Below are positions 30,275 through 43,289 of a stretch of DNA of 64,000 nucleotides, piece after piece. How positions within the stretch are numbered: position 1 is the stretch's first letter; each line of letters begins with the position of its first letter. A model generated the notes under the pieces. The model was not told where the DNA came from. It worked only from the letters and a program-made list of their open reading frames with translations, and did not search any database. The stretch spans positions 41,790,001 through 41,854,000 of the forward strand of contig CM060731.1 in assembly GCA_030704615.1 (NCBI GenBank). Direction: 5' to 3'. Position numbers and translations under genes: made by a program. Origin of the DNA: Takakia lepidozioides. Its lineage: Eukaryota > Streptophyta > Takakiopsida > Takakiales > Takakiaceae.

Positions 30275-33200
30275 TTGGGAGAGGGGAATAGACATAGGGG
30301 AATCATCTGGACCTCACCATTAAGATCAAAGAGTACATCACCCATACCGGAAGAACCAGAGTTGGATGCCACTCCTTCTTATTCTTTACAAGAAAGATTA
30401 AGGGATTTGGTATGGGAAGAAGATCAGCCACGAGGGGAGAGATCTGAGGTATATCCCTGGATAAAAGATTTGACGGAAATCTTTGATAAGAGTTGGCATG
30501 GGACACCAAAGGCAGGAACTCCAGCTTCTGAATCACAAGATAAAGAAGGAGAGGAAGATATGGCAGAGCCAACGGAGAGTTCAGACTCTCCAACACCATT
30601 GCAATTGAGTTACATGAGTGAAGAAGAAGAAACCAGGAGAAGAACTTGGAAGATGAAAACAGAGAGAAGAATTTGGAAGATGAGGAGTATGAAGAAGTAG
30701 ACCCAACAGTTGAGGTTGAGACAACAACCAGGACATCCCAACCTGTTGAACCTGGATCAAGTGGAGCACTTGAATCACAGGCCAACAAAGGTATCAGCTC
30801 AGGGGGATCAGGCGGGCAGCTTGGATCTGGCTCTGGGGGGATAGGGAGTGTGGGAAGTAGTGCAATTGGAGCTGGGAATACTGTAAGTACAGAGGGGCCA
30901 GTAGCAGGGAGTGCTCAAGGGCCAATACTCGGTGGGAGTTCCACCACTACAACAACAGGTCCTCAAGGACCAACACCAACAGGAGGACCAACACCTTTCA
31001 GTGGGCCACGGATGGCGGTACCTCCAACACGGGCAAAACCACATTTTCCAATATATGCAGGGAAAAGGGATCTTGATGTACACATCAGCCAATTTGAGCA
31101 CATGTGTATTGTGAACAATGAGAATGGCGATGATGCCAAGATGAGACTGTTTTCTTGTTCACTTATCAAGAAAACAAGTGAATGGTATGCAAGATTCCCT
31201 GATAATCATTTCCTAACCTGGAATGGCCTTAGTACAGCGTTCCGAAATAGGTTCAGGACAAGCAAAACTGAGGATGAAGTGTATGGGAGTTTACAACAGT
31301 TAAAGCAAAAGAAGCATGAAACTGTTGAAGAGTACATGGAAAAGATAAGTTGATGATGAAAACGTTGGCTGCTGTGCCAGCACCAGGGTTACAGAAGACC
31401 TGGTTTAGGAGTGGATTAAGACCTAAATTACAAAAGAAAGTGGATATGCTACCCCATAATACAGTGGAGGAGGCATTTGAAACAGCCAACAAAATTGAAC
31501 AATTGAGAATGCTCATGAGAGATAAAAGGGATGATGAAGATTCTGAAGATGAGTCAGATGAGGAAGACAAGCAAGAGCTCAAGAGGAAGAGTAAGAAGAA
31601 GGAAAAGTTGAAGGGGGAAAACTATGAGAAGAGGCTGGAGGAAATCTTGAAGAAGTATGCCACGGAGGCTGCAACACATTGGAGGAAGGGTGTTTGGTGT
31701 GCAGGCCATACCACAGCTGAATGTCACATGAGGGAGAAACACTGTACTATATGTAAAATGGATAACCATTCTACTGAGAATTGTTATTACAGCAGAAGGA
31801 CAGCTTCAAGAGAATCTAAGCAAGTGAGGGTGCATCAAGTGCAGCCCCAGCCGAGAAGAAACAATGAACATGACCATTATGGTAGGCCTGGTGGATATAA
31901 CAATGGTATGGCAGGAAGAGGTAATCCAAGAGGGAATTACCAAGGCAATCTCAGAGGCAACTATCAGGGTAATCCCAAGGGGAATTACCAGCCAGGGAAT
32001 CAGGATTATAGAAATAATTCCAGAGCAGACCAAGGGCGAGGACCCAATGGTGAAGAACTGTGTTATTATTGTAACCAGGCAGGACATCGCAAGGCGGCCT
32101 GTCCATTCTGGATCAGACACCAGAATGAGATGAGAGCTAATGTGAATGAGGGCCCAGTGGTGGCAGCTCACATGGTGAGGCCATGCTTTGTACCAGAAGT
32201 AAGTACAATGATAGTGACCAGAAGTAAAGCTAAACTAATACCTCCAGTGGATGAGGAAGAAGATGAAAATGAAGATGGCAGTGATGTGCCTGAAGATGAT
32301 GAGGCTTGGAGAGATGAGAAGGAACTACACAGGGAAGTGGCTGACACCATAAGAGAAATGCAGAAGAATACTGATATTCCTATGGCAGATTCTTCTGGTT
32401 CTGATAGAGAAGATGGAGAGGGTGAAGATGAAGTGAAGAAAGAAGCTGCACAAGTGCAGAGTAATGAAGGGACTCTGGCTGAAGTAATATGCCAGACCAA
32501 AGCTGAGATTACCATTGGACAGCTATTGGCTGTGGCACCTCATTGTAGGCACAAGCTGTATCAAGCAATTAATCAGATTGCTTATGTGACAGAGAACACA
32601 AACCTGAGCAACAAGGTGACAAGTTATAATGTGAAGCTTGAACGGCGAGAAACAGTCATGGACTTTGATGATTCTATGCTGATAATGCAATTGAGAATTG
32701 GAAGCACAGACCTGACTGATGTACTGATAGATGGAGGTTCAGGAGTGAATATCATGACAGACCAATTAAGGCAGAAGCTTGGTTTGAGTAACATGAAAAC
32801 AACTCCATTTACAGTAACAATGGTAGATCAAAGGAGTGTACAGCCATTAGGCTTGATAAGAGGAGTTAAGATACAGATTCAGAAGATGATCTTTAAGATC
32901 ACAGTGACTGTGTTGAAAATGGATGATGTTATGGAAGCTTACTCCTTGTTATTGGGACGACCATGGCTGAAATAGGCCAGGGTATTCCATGACTGGAATT
33001 CCCAGTTACTGACTGTGCATGATGGGAAGCATAAGATACAAGTCACCACTAAGAAATCTAACAGGCTACCTCAAAACGGAAACAAGATTCAATGCCCAAT
33101 CCAAAGATTTCAAGCTAAGCTGCTGGCAGCTAGCAAAGAAAGCCAGATTATGAGTAGACAAATATCGAACGAACAGAAAAGAAAGGTTCAAGCCCTTAAG

Positions 33201-33284
33201 AAATGTCTAGGACTCTGGCAAAAAAAGATTGAAACCTCCACCTGCAACGAGCACACCTTCCATACTTATCTTGAAGCATCGTAC
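30275..33284 (+). pseudogene. R2 gag and retropepsin
   Basis: Three overlapping frames (30275-30700, 30646-31353, 31350-32975) are one reading frame broken by shifts near 30640 and 31345. The capsid has HFPIYAGKRDLDVHISQFE and WYARFPDNHFLTWNGL. Zinc knuckles CTICKMDNHSTENC and CYYCNQAGHRKAAC are intact CX2CX4HX4C. Retropepsin is seen as VLIDGGSGVNIMT and LLGRPWL, about residues 470-540 of the last frame. TAG at 32973-32975 interrupts the frame, which then continues to 33284. Acidic stretches flank the knuckles. The family fits gypsy elements with DGG-type protease. Confidence 0.88.
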
Positions 33285-34480
33285 AGATACATATGAGGTG
33301 GAACTGAAGGTAAGACCCAATGATCCCCACTGGAATAACTCAAAAATCTTGACTGCATCTTCTGCTGCTCAATGTGATAACGTGCAATGAAACAAGCAGC
33401 ATAGTACAATCCATAGCCCATGACCAAACTAGATACCTCCTTGGTCTTGGTGTAGATGTACCCATGAACAACCTGGAAGGCAATTAATTCCTTTAACATG
33501 GTGCCTGCCTCAGACCAGTACCTTGCAAAATGATGATCCTCAATGGGTCGATTGTTCAGAAGAACCTTAGTCCGAGTTGCCACTGGCAACCAAATGCACA
33601 TGATCTGGTAATAGTGTGCCAAAGACTGTGGATGACTGAATTCCTTCCAAGCCAAATCCATCACAATGGGAATTTGATTGAAGGGCATTATCATAGCCCG
33701 ATTGTACTCAAGTGCAGTAGGAGTCCTAGGTGGGTTAAACGCAGCATCTCTCCAAACCTCAGACTGTGGCATTGCCATTGTATCAACAGTGTCAGCCACC
33801 TGCACAGCCACCTGCTGTGGGGGCTGTGATATAGTGGTGACTTTATATGAAGTCCTGTATGACCACAAAGCTGTCAGCAGCTTTGTATCCCAATCCGTTC
33901 TGTTTGCATTGACTATCTTAGCCAAAATAGTGCATAGTATTTTGTTGGTGGCCTCTGCCTGCCCGTTACCCTGTGGGTAATAGGTTGTACTCTTCATGTG
34001 CACAATCATGCACTCTTTAATCAATAATTCTATGGTCTCATTAATGAAGTGACTTCCCTGGTCACTGATAAATTCCAGGGGACAGCCAAATCTTGTAAGT
34101 ATGTTCTCATACATGAACCTTGCTGTAGACTTAGCTGTGTTGTCCCTCAGAGCCTTGGCTTCCATCCACTTTGTAGTATAATCAGTGGTTGTGATTATAT
34201 ACTTGTTCTGTGTATTCCTGGCTGGTGGGTTTATTGGTCCAACAAAGTCTAGTCCCCATTTCTGAAATGATTCAGTATGCATCGTCGGATGCAAAGCCAT
34301 ATTTCCAGATCTTTGCAAAGGTCCTAGACTCTGACACTCATCACAACTTTTGCAATACTTGTACACATCTTTAAACAGATTAGGCCACCAGTAACCTACA
34401 AGTAGTATTTTTCTGCTGGTAGTCTCCTCTCCAAAATGACCCCCAGCCACTCCTTTATGAATTTATTCTAAAATTTTATT
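33285..34480 (-). pseudogene. R2 integrase, inverted within the element
   Basis: The minus-strand frame has the HHCC zinc domain (GGHFGEET, CKSCDECQ) and the catalytic core: D in GLDFVGPI, D in FISDQGSHF, E in PQGNGQAEATN. A long C-terminal tail follows. TAA separates it from the RNase H-integrase linker just upstream (34463-34807). Its strand opposes gag at 30275-33284, while both lie between the same LTRs. Confidence 0.9.
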
Positions 34481-35156
34481 TACTTCATGGTGGTACAAAC
34501 ATCGTTTAAGAACTCCATCAGGTCCTAGCTTATACAATCTGCCACCTATCATAGTGTAGGGTAAAGCCTTGATAGCTATTCTCTTCCTCTGTTCTTTCCT
34601 ATAATTGGGTGGGCACTGACCATGAGTAAGGTAGTATTGGATTGGCCACTGCCAATCTAACCAATCATCTGCACTTCCTCGCACCTCCACTGCAAATAGA
34701 CTCGCATCAGGTAGTTGGTCGTCTACTCCCGTGGCGGGCTCTCCTGTTGGACAAGTGATCTGCCACAAGGTGCAAACGGCCAGGCTTGTAAACAATTTCG
34801 AATTCAAACTCGTGCAAGATTATTAACCATCTTGTTATCCTGCCACTTATCAAAGGCTTGTTCACCAGATAAATCAAAGCCTGATGATCCACATAAAACA
34901 TAAACTTCATTCCCAATAGGTAATGCCTGAATTTCTTGATTGCATAAATCATTGTCAATGCTTCTCTTTCAGTTGTGCTATAATTCCTTTCAGCACTGTT
35001 CAACAACCTGCTAGTATAGTACACATGTGAATCTATGTTTCCTGTGACATTTTGGGCTAACACAGCTCCCAATGCTTCTCCTGAGGCATCACAGTGTACA
35101 TAAAATACTACGTGCCAATGTGGGTTAATCAGCACAGGTGTAGTTGTTATTGACAA
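34463..35156 (-). pseudogene. R2 RNase H and linker to integrase, inverted
   Basis: RNase H is seen as FYVHCDASGEALGAVLAQ (Asp), TEREALTMIYAIKKFRHYL (Glu) and YVDHQALIYLVNKP (Asp). It is followed by the tether KPGRLHLVADHLS and, in another frame, an integrase N-terminal linker with DDQLPDASLFAV. One shift lies near 34740. Confidence 0.88.
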
Positions 35157-36537
35157 TGTAAGTGCTTCAAATGCTTGTTGACATCAGCTGTCCATGCAAA
35201 CACTGCATCCTTCTTCAAAAACTTGCTCAAAGGTGTTGCCATCTGTGCATACCGTCTGATAAACCGTCTGATAAACCTTCTGTAGTAAATGGTTTGTCCA
35301 ACGAATCTCCTTAGACTTTTAACATTTTCTAGTGGTGGAGATGATTTAATGGCCTCTGTCTTTCTGGGATCTACAAGCAGTCATCTCTTACACACAATGT
35401 GTCCCAGAAGTTACCCTGAATTCACACAGAAACTACACTTTTTTGGAATCAGACCAAGACCTCTCATCCTGCATCTGGCCAAACATAATTCCAACTTCTG
35501 CAAGTGCTCATTCTTAGAGCTGTACACACTGAAGTCATCTAAGAACACTTGCATGAAATCATCCAGATACTCATGGAATGATTGACTTATCACTCTCTGA
35601 AAAGTTGCTGGTGCATTACAAAGTCCAAAAGACATGACTTTGTATGCATAAGCACATCAGTCTGTGATGAAAGTTGTCTTTCCTTGGTCTTCTTCCGCCA
35701 CTTGCACTTGGTTATATCCACTAAAGCCATCCATGAATGAGTACATCTCATGGCTTGCCACAGTGTCCATTACAGCTTCTGTAAATGACAAAGGAAAGAG
35801 ATCTTTCTTTGTACAAGCATTCAACTTCTTATAGTTCACACAAACCCTAAAGTTGTCATTCTCTTGGGAACTATCATAATGGATGACAGCCAAGTTGTAT
35901 ACTCTATCGGGTATATGAACTTAGCCTCAGTCAACTTCCTGATCTCTTCCCCAACCTTCTGTGCATAATTAGGATTCATCATATACCTTGCCTGTTTGAT
36001 TGGTACCGACCCTGGTTCCAGTTCAATCTTATGCTGGCAGATCTCAGGTGGTATCCCTTTCAGATCCTCATAGCTCCCAAGAAATACATCTTTGTATTTG
36101 ATAAACAGGCTCTTAGCTTCCTCAAAGATTCTGGCTCCAAGTCAGCCCCTACTTTCACCATTCTTGGTTCCTCCTCAGTTCCCACATTCACGTCTCTCAC
36201 CTGCTCTTCAGCTGCGATTGTCCATCCAGCCACTACTTCATCCTGTAAACTCACAATGGTTGGTTATTCTAGATTTCCATTTCTCCTCTCTTTTCCTCAT
36301 AGAATTTGGTGGGTAACTACTTGTTTCACCCTCAATTGTGGTTGCTATTACTGTACCACAACAGATACCATTAAAACAACTCAGGCCTCCCAGTTGCATT
36401 TCTGCAACCTGCTCCCACTCTGGGTGTGCAGCAAACAGGGTAACCTCCTGCTCCTCATCAATTCCTCCCCTCTAGTCATACTCTCTGACTCCACGAGGTC
36501 TTCTACTTATTTTGCTTGCAAGCGACTAATGCAAGTA
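35157..36537 (-). pseudogene. R2 reverse transcriptase and upstream linker, inverted
   Basis: From 36537 downward: an acidic linker (EEQEVTLFAAHPEWEQVAEM, DVNVGTEEEPRMVKVGADLE), RT finger (RVCVNYKKLNACT), motif A (SFMDGFSGYNQV), motif B region (MSFGLCNAPATFQRV), motif C as VFLDDFSVYS (FLDD for YxDD), and thumb (FVGQTIYYRRF). A 12-base CGGTTTATCAGA duplication lies at 35264-35290. Several stops interrupt it. Confidence 0.87.
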
Positions 36538-36543
36538 GTACAG

Positions 36544-36926
36544 TTTAAGCTTCCAGACATGGTGGGCCAACACTGTAAACCACGCAGAATTCCTGAGAAG
36601 CCACTTAAAGTTCGGCCACCGAAACATCTCAGGGGGGAAGATGATTCTGATACTACTGGTTCTACAGAGGAACCTTTTGATATGGCGGAGGACTATGCAC
36701 TACAGATGGCAGAGAAGAAACGACGGGGATCTCCTATGCCTGAGAGGTTACCGCGTTATCAACCACAGGAGGGTCAGGCATTTCCATTTGGTGCTCAATC
36801 GCCTTCATCAGCCAGTGACAGGGCTCGGGCTCGCACACAGAGCCCTCCAAGGGACTCTCACCGACAGAATGGTGCTCGGTCACAAAGGTTGCTGATCCTA
36901 AACAGTAACCTGAGGACAACGGTTTT
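36544..36926 (+). pseudogene. R2 polyprotein tail after integrase
   Basis: Forward codons read FKLPDMVGQHCKPRRIPEKP and then an acidic, Arg/Ser-rich region (RGEDDSDTTGSTEEPFDMAE, RARARTQSPPRDSHRQ). It is in the gag orientation and ends at the polypurine tract. It probably formed the C-terminus of the polyprotein after integrase before the inversion. No domain recognised. Confidence 0.55.
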
Positions 36927-36940
36927 GAGAGGGGGAGGGG
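36927..36940 (+). promoter_or_regulatory. R2 polypurine tract
   Basis: GAGAGGGGGAGGGG lies three bases before the TGTTAG start of the 3' LTR, the standard place for the primer of second-strand DNA synthesis. Confidence 0.85.
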
Positions 36941-36943
36941 TAA

Positions 36944-37898
36944 TGTTAGAGGGCTGTTTGGGACTTAGACATTTTTTACGGGTTCTGTGGGGTACCCTTA
37001 ATTTTTGCGCAGACTTACGATGGTAGACTTAGACCAACACAGGCTTAGGGGGTGGTACAAAAGGTTGTACAGCCAGTCACAGCCATACACAAGCCTGACT
37101 CAAGCCTTACACAGTCTGTCACAGTCATCACAGCCTATCACAGTTATCACAGTCTATCACAGCCCGACACAGCTTCGCACAACCAGTCACAGCCCGACAT
37201 AGGCCGACACGGCCAGTCACAACTCGGCACAGTCACAGCCGACACAGCTTGGCACAGCCCGTCACAGCGTACATAGGAAACGGTTATCATTGGCCGGGAA
37301 CGACTGTGTGGGAACGACATCTACAAAGAGAACGTGCTTACTTCTTAGGTGACAGATAATTAGTTAGGCGGTTAGAACAGCTTGTAGATAAATTAGGCAG
37401 AACAAGCATCATGGGGGACTTCACGGGGGCACTTCTTGGTCATTGAGAAGAGGAGATGGGGCGGAGAGCAGGAACGGGAGCACGGTGAAGGAGGAGAGAA
37501 GATCGGTAGATGCTTGATACATGCAAAGTTGTAGTGATACTGTAGAAGAGATTAGAGACACCAAGGCTTCGGCCTGATACATGATAAATCTTAATCGGAT
37601 ACTTATTTGATACAATCACACTATGTAGAGAGACTTGAGTGAACCTGTGGAATGAATGGATGAGTGAATGGAACCTGATAGATACTGAAGCAATCGGATG
37701 CTTAAGTATACATAGAAAGGTAATTTGCTAACATGAAGGTAAGAAGAAATATAAACAGGAAGCACAACCATGATACACTAGCTATAGGTCATGACTGATT
37801 GTTCTGAGCGGGCTGAGTGCATAGAGATATCCAACTCTTCTATCTTGGAGTTCCTACCTCGGATAACGAAGGAATGGGTGAGTAAAAGCCGCTTGACA
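36944..37898 (+). repeat. R2 3' LTR
   Basis: It starts TGTTAGAGGG and ends ..CGCTTGACA (TG..CA), 955 bases. Its first 260 bases match 29983-30243 and the whole matches the 909-base LTR at 62439-63347. The 5' third is dominated by degenerate CACAG(C/T)C words. Confidence 0.9.
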
Positions 37899-40800
37899 TT
37901 ACCCTTTTATTTAACCAGGATTTTCTTATAGGGGGGGATGGGGGGGGGGTGTTGCGGTATTTCTTTTCTTGATCAACGGTGTACTCACATTATATGAATC
38001 CCCGTCCCCGTCCCACTTAAATAAGTACCCCAAATCTGTAAAGGGTTCTTTAATCCAATATCAATAAAATAGGGATAGTGGAAGGAACTAATGGCGTGCA
38101 ATCTAGGGGTGGGTTAGAGCTTCTATTGCATAGCAAGCTATAGCCTAGTGCCAGTCTCTCCAAAAGATAGTGACATTGCACAAGAGACATTTATATTTTG
38201 TCCACCCTTAGCTTAGGGCCGCAAAGTGCAGCCGCCGCTCTGCCCCGGGCTGAGGTGTGGGTCCTTTGTGTGTGTTTGTAACTGTTAACCATCACATTAG
38301 TAATGAGGACCTCACATATCATCTTGTATCTTTGCTCAATTTTGATGCAAAGAGCATTCAATATCCGGGTGAAAGCATGCTAATGTATTTCCCACTGACA
38401 CTCCTGAAAAGGACTAAATTTTGACTGCTGGCGAGTTACACCAGCAGGCGTCCCTTTTTCCGCGCGTGTGGACATGACATGTTGCGATGAAACGCGCGTT
38501 ATTAAAATACAGATGATTAGTGGGCACCTCGACCACATCCATTGGATGCTAGTAATCCTTTGTCCCTCTCTCACCAATTTTGCTCGTAACACCACTAATT
38601 TTTGAATTTACGATACTAATCGACCCTTTTCCACCATTTTTTCCCCTCATCGCATCCAAGCCGGTTTTGGTGTGTTTGATGCCTATTTCAGTGCTGCAGA
38701 TGCTCGTATAATTTTTAGGAGTTTATTTGATATATTTTTAATTTTAAACTAATTTGCAATGAAATGATACACTATTTGTAAGAACTCTTTTGGCCTCAAA
38801 TTCAAAATTGGAGGACCTTTGTACCATTTCAAGGACATGGCCCTTCTTCCTTTTCAGTAGCTAAACACTTTTGGTGAAAGAACTATGTTCAAATTTTGAG
38901 GTTTAGTAGTACCAAGTTTGGTTGCCCCCCAGTGTTATGCCCAACGGCGTCTGTAGAAAATTCCCTATGATAATGGGTATTTTTGTTTTTGCAGGTCTAC
39001 TGTCTTTTTTGCATTCTTCCATACCTCAAATAAGCACATGAAAATCCCTAATAGGCACTTCACATGTTATGGGTGTGTGAAAATGAGTCCTAAAGGACTA
39101 CTTAACATTTTGGGACATTTTGATACCTTGTGCTATTCAAGACTTTTTAGGACCCCTTAAACTTGTCAAATCACAAAACAATTATATGGGCATGACACAG
39201 AACTTCAAGGGCTTTCCACATGACTTTATAATGTGTATGTGTGTTTTCATAGTGAACTCAATATCCTAAATTTGGATCGATTGCGTCATATGGCTGGAAA
39301 ACAGTTTGTGACAACCTTTTTGGTTCATATTAGTGTGCTTTTGTGACCATCCATCCAGTACATAACCTTCATATTGGGCTACCAGCAACACATGGACACA
39401 TAGATGGCTTTATAAGTCCAACATCGAGCATCTTTTTGACCTCTTTCCCAATCCTAGCCATTTCTTCTACAAGCATATGCCAATATAAGCCAACGCAGAT
39501 TGGCACGAGTATACTCTACCAAACATATGACTGCATTTTGGACTTACATTTTTTTATTTCATTTGTTTTTATGCTTTTTAATTATTATTCCCCCGCTATT
39601 TTTTATCACCCCCCCTATATTTCTCGTTGGAAATTTTTAGTGTCGATTATGCTATTGTGCCTCGTGATTTCATGCGGCTTATACTCGCTCTTGATGTTAC
39701 TTTAATATGTCTTTACATAGACTGGTTTTATATTGTGTTTAAACTTATGAAATCTTTTTAGGATCGCAGCATGGACGCACCGACCTTTGTTCTTCCTGTT
39801 TCCCTTGTTTTTCCGCAAGATTTCCGTCTTTTGAATTCACTACTTGGTGGTATTTGCTCGCTATATGCATTGCACTTGTAGGGATTTCTTTTTTCTCAGT
39901 TTTTATGTGTTGGCTCTTTTCCCTGTCCATACCTTCAATTTCCATAGTTCTTATCTTTGTGCATCCTCTTCTGCCTTCTCTGCCCACCCCAGTCTCTCTT
40001 CCCTTTGGACCGTTTCTCATAATTGTTTTGTATGCGCTTCATGCTTCGTTTATGCATGTTTGAGACTTCAGGTGATGCTCTTGTAGACCTCGTTGTGTCG
40101 TGTGCAACTATCTGCGCGGACCGTTTCCTATGGGTACTCATGTTGTTTTCTGTGCATATGTCCCACATAAATTTTTGGTTTTATTCGGCTGCTTCTTTTG
40201 TGTCTGGCTGGCAATACTGTCTGAATTCGCGCTTTCGAGCTCCTGCCTTACGGTAGTGATATTATGCAGACCAAATACCGTTTAGGAAAAATGCCTCATT
40301 GGGAACCGTTCCCTTTCGTTAAAGAAAAAAAGAAAAATCTACATCTGGGTTCAGGAATCGAAAATCCAGGAAGTTTCGAGTCCTCAACTAAGAACTTTCC
40401 CTCCTACATAAAAACACACCCACCGACGAAGCCGCCTACTTCCTCAAGGCATTGCACGTTCTTCAAGCTTTTGCATCTGTCACCCCCACCCACTCTACCA
40501 ACCCTCCTTCCATTTCTCGCCCGCTCCGTTTTCTTATCTTGAATACTGGGATCATGCAGGCATCATGCACCCTGGATTTGGTAGTCCATTTGTTTTTGGC
40601 TCATGAATGCGGTGCCCACATTCTAGGAATCCAGCAAGCGAGCCAGGGTGGGGTATGTAGTAATCAGTCCGGGCAGGCAGGCGAACAGGCTTGCCTAACT
40701 TATATTGGAAGCAGCCAGCGGCGACTGCAAGTTGAAGCAACCAACCCAAATTGCGCACACGCACGCAGCCTTGAGTGCATTGAATGGCGTGCACTCATCT

Positions 40801-42164
40801 GCTTTGCTTGGGCTCTGTGCCCTCGCTTCCCTCCCTTTTCAAAACCGTGTGCGAATTTGAAGGAGAGCTCAAGATCCCACCGCATCTTCGCTCTCACACT
40901 CTCGCCAGATCCTCGATCCGACCTCCTCTCTCTCTCTCCCTCCCTCTCTCTCTTCCATCTCTTTTTTTTTTTTTTTTTTTTTCTCTCTTCCATCTTCCAT
41001 CTGAACCACTGGAGTAGGCAACCGCCTGAGTTAATCTTTCATATAATAAATGAAGTAAAATCTATAAAAGGAAAATATTTATTTCAGCATATAAAGGGGG
41101 CATATCTATTTCGGATACATAATGGTCATGATTTTCATTAGTCCGGTACATGAGTAGGATATTGTACTGAGAGCCACAGGGTAATTTTGGGTCAAATCTT
41201 GCTTACCAGCCCCACCTTTTTAAAAATTGAAACAAAAATTTGGCACTAGTTGGCATCCTAAAGACAGAGAGTCGATAGCATCAATGGGAATAGGTAGGAC
41301 TTCCGGTTATCTTTTTGGAACCAGTTAGCATTTGTGTCGAGTGTAGGAAGAGCCGCACACTTCACTACTAGAATGTAGACATGTGCGGAATGGCGGACGA
41401 GCATGACTTGTGGGACGACGCTTGTACATGAAATGAAAGGGAGAGTAGGTAGGCTGGGAAGCATGACAAGCGTGAAACACATGTGACAAGTTTCAAATTT
41501 TGTCGAAAGAGAGACTTCTAGAATGACTCCGGTCTATGGATCTATCCAGTAATAAGTCCAGTACATAATAAGTCCAGTGGTAAGTCCAGTGCCAGTGCGA
41601 ACGACAAAATAGAGACCACAGAATTCTTAAGAAAGTTCCAGTTTTGCACTCATGCGAGTCACCAACCATCAATTAATTAATGTGAAACACACTGTCTCTT
41701 CTGTTGACTAAGGCGCTCAATTTGTAAGTTTATAATTATGATTATTTAGTTTTTATATTTTTTTAATAGTCGTATGGCTGTTTTTTTCCCTGAATCAGGT
41801 ATGATATTATTAGCGATAATTGTCTCCATATGCAGGTGTCTCCATATACGTCGGATGAAAACTCGTTTTGGATGAAACATTGGATGACAAATAGGCATAT
41901 CGTCATATTAAGTAAGATAATGTCCATCTGTGGAAGCAATCTCAAATAATACTCGTAGCAGACTCGCTGCCCCAGCTCGCCGGCAGCTCGGATTATTCTC
42001 GATATGCTCCTCCACATTGACATTATCTCATACGTAAAGCGCGGATGGTGACAAGTTTTGTTTTTTTTCTAAAGTAAAAAATAACTTTGCCAGCCATTTC
42101 AGTTTCCAATCAGGACTCTGGCAGGAGAAAATATGTGGGATGAAAGAGTTTTTGAGAAAATTAC
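37899..42164. other. Gene-poor DNA; no recognised gene
   Basis: Frames at 39343-40250 and 40452-41141 exist but show no family motif and are hydrophobic or low-complexity in translation. A G-run lies at 37928-37950 and a CT/T-rich tract at 40920-40985. I see no tRNA, rRNA or transposon domain. Confidence 0.45.
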
Positions 42165-42812
42165 CAGTGTTGGACTGGTATACCTGGTTTAACCTAGGTA
42201 TGGAATACAGGTATGAATATATATATTGAAGAACATACCAAGTCGGGTATGAAAGAACCAGTGTAACCCGTGTGATACACGTACTGGGGGAGTATGGCTT
42301 TAGGATTCCCCCACACATACCATACCAGTCTGGGTATATGGAGGAATAGCATGGTCCCGATACCAGTATTGCGGTGAGTTCATGGCGAATGGAGGTAGGT
42401 ATGAGTATATGTTAGTGCAGCTAGTTATACCCTGTACTACAATTTGGTTAATTCAAGGCTCCATGTTGCAATTTAGACTTCATTTTCTGTTTCGTGCTAC
42501 TTTGGGTTACCTTTGCCTAGTGTTTCATGGCTTGGATTAAAATTAGCTATGTGCTAAATGACATTTATTTTTATGTATGGTGAGATGTAGAAATACCATA
42601 CCAGTGCTCATACCCCCCTAGTATCACCAGAGAAAGGGCAATACCAATACCATACCCATATACAGCCCAAAGTACAACTACTCATACCAGATTCATACCC
42701 AAGTTGCTCATACCTGTATAGATACCTATACCAGCCTGGTATGAAAAAGGGGTGGGACCCTTCATACCAGGACCAGTCTGGTATTAAAAAATGGACATCA
42801 GTCCAACACCTG
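42165..42812. mobile_element. hAT-like MITE related to the one at 1670
   Basis: The left end CAGTGTTGGACTGGTAT is identical to the 1670 element, and the right end is the inverse of CAGGTGTTGGACTG. The interior has the same ACCAGTCTGG-like words. No 8-bp duplication matches at the ends, so one end may be rearranged or two copies may be joined. Confidence 0.6.
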
Positions 42813-43160
42813 ATTTTGGTTTTGTAAAGACTTGGAAAAAGCAAGATTTTATTTATTTATTTTTTGACTCTGACTGACCACTACAATATTGCAAGTGAGT
42901 TGCTCTATTATTCCTCAAAAAGAGAGTAAATAATACCATCAATCTATTGGGCACTGTACCCTTTTTCGAAATAAACACATAAATAAAGGCACTGCCGTTT
43001 AAAATTAAAATAAGTAAGAGAATAGAGGGGTTGAGAATAGGCACGACATATCCCGGGATTGGGGCGCGCCGAGTTAGGGGCCGTTGTCCAGGCGCTGGTT
43101 ACCCGGCGGTCGGTGGCGAGCAGGGGGGACCAGCGGACGGACATTCGAACGGTCGTCGGA
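42813..43160. other. No recognised gene
   Basis: AT-rich until about 43020, then a sharp rise in GC content and CpG up to the tandem repeat at 43161. No coding motif on either strand. Confidence 0.4.
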
Positions 43161-43289
43161 GGCGACCATTGGACAGATACCGTTGCCTCGCTCGAGTCTT
43201 TGAGGCGACCATCGGACGGATTCCGTTGCCTCGCTCGAGTCTTTGAGGCGACCATTGGACGGATTCCGTTGCCTCGCTCAAGTCTTTGA
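43161..43289. repeat. 43-bp tandem repeat, three copies
   Basis: Units starting GGCGACCAT(T/C)GGAC at 43161, 43204 and 43247 are nearly identical. CpG-rich, about 1 kb upstream of the kinase gene. Confidence 0.9.

Larger units (their letters stand above)
29983..37898 (+). mobile_element. R2: Ty3/gypsy retrotransposon with inverted pol block
   Basis: It is bounded by LTR sequence starting TGTTAGAGGG at 29983 and 36944. The flanks TTACA (29978-29982) and TTACC (37899-37903) are a 4-of-5 match for a 5-bp target duplication. gag and protease read forward to 33284. RT, RNase H and integrase read on the minus strand between 33281 and 36543. A forward tail and polypurine tract precede the 3' LTR. 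The 5' LTR is cut after about 260 bases and its primer site is gone. Non-autonomous and rearranged. Confidence 0.88.

Noticed and set aside
36031-36537. Plus-strand frame through the RT region of R2
   Set aside because: Clear RT linker sequence lies on the minus strand here; only the part after 36543 is convincing on the plus strand.
40452-41141. Plus-strand frame of 229 codons
   Set aside because: It crosses CT- and T-runs, has no recognisable domain and shows no splice or start context worth calling.
42165-42812. Perfect 8-bp target duplication for the second MITE
   Set aside because: The flanks AAAATTAC and ATTTTGGT do not match, so no duplication is claimed.
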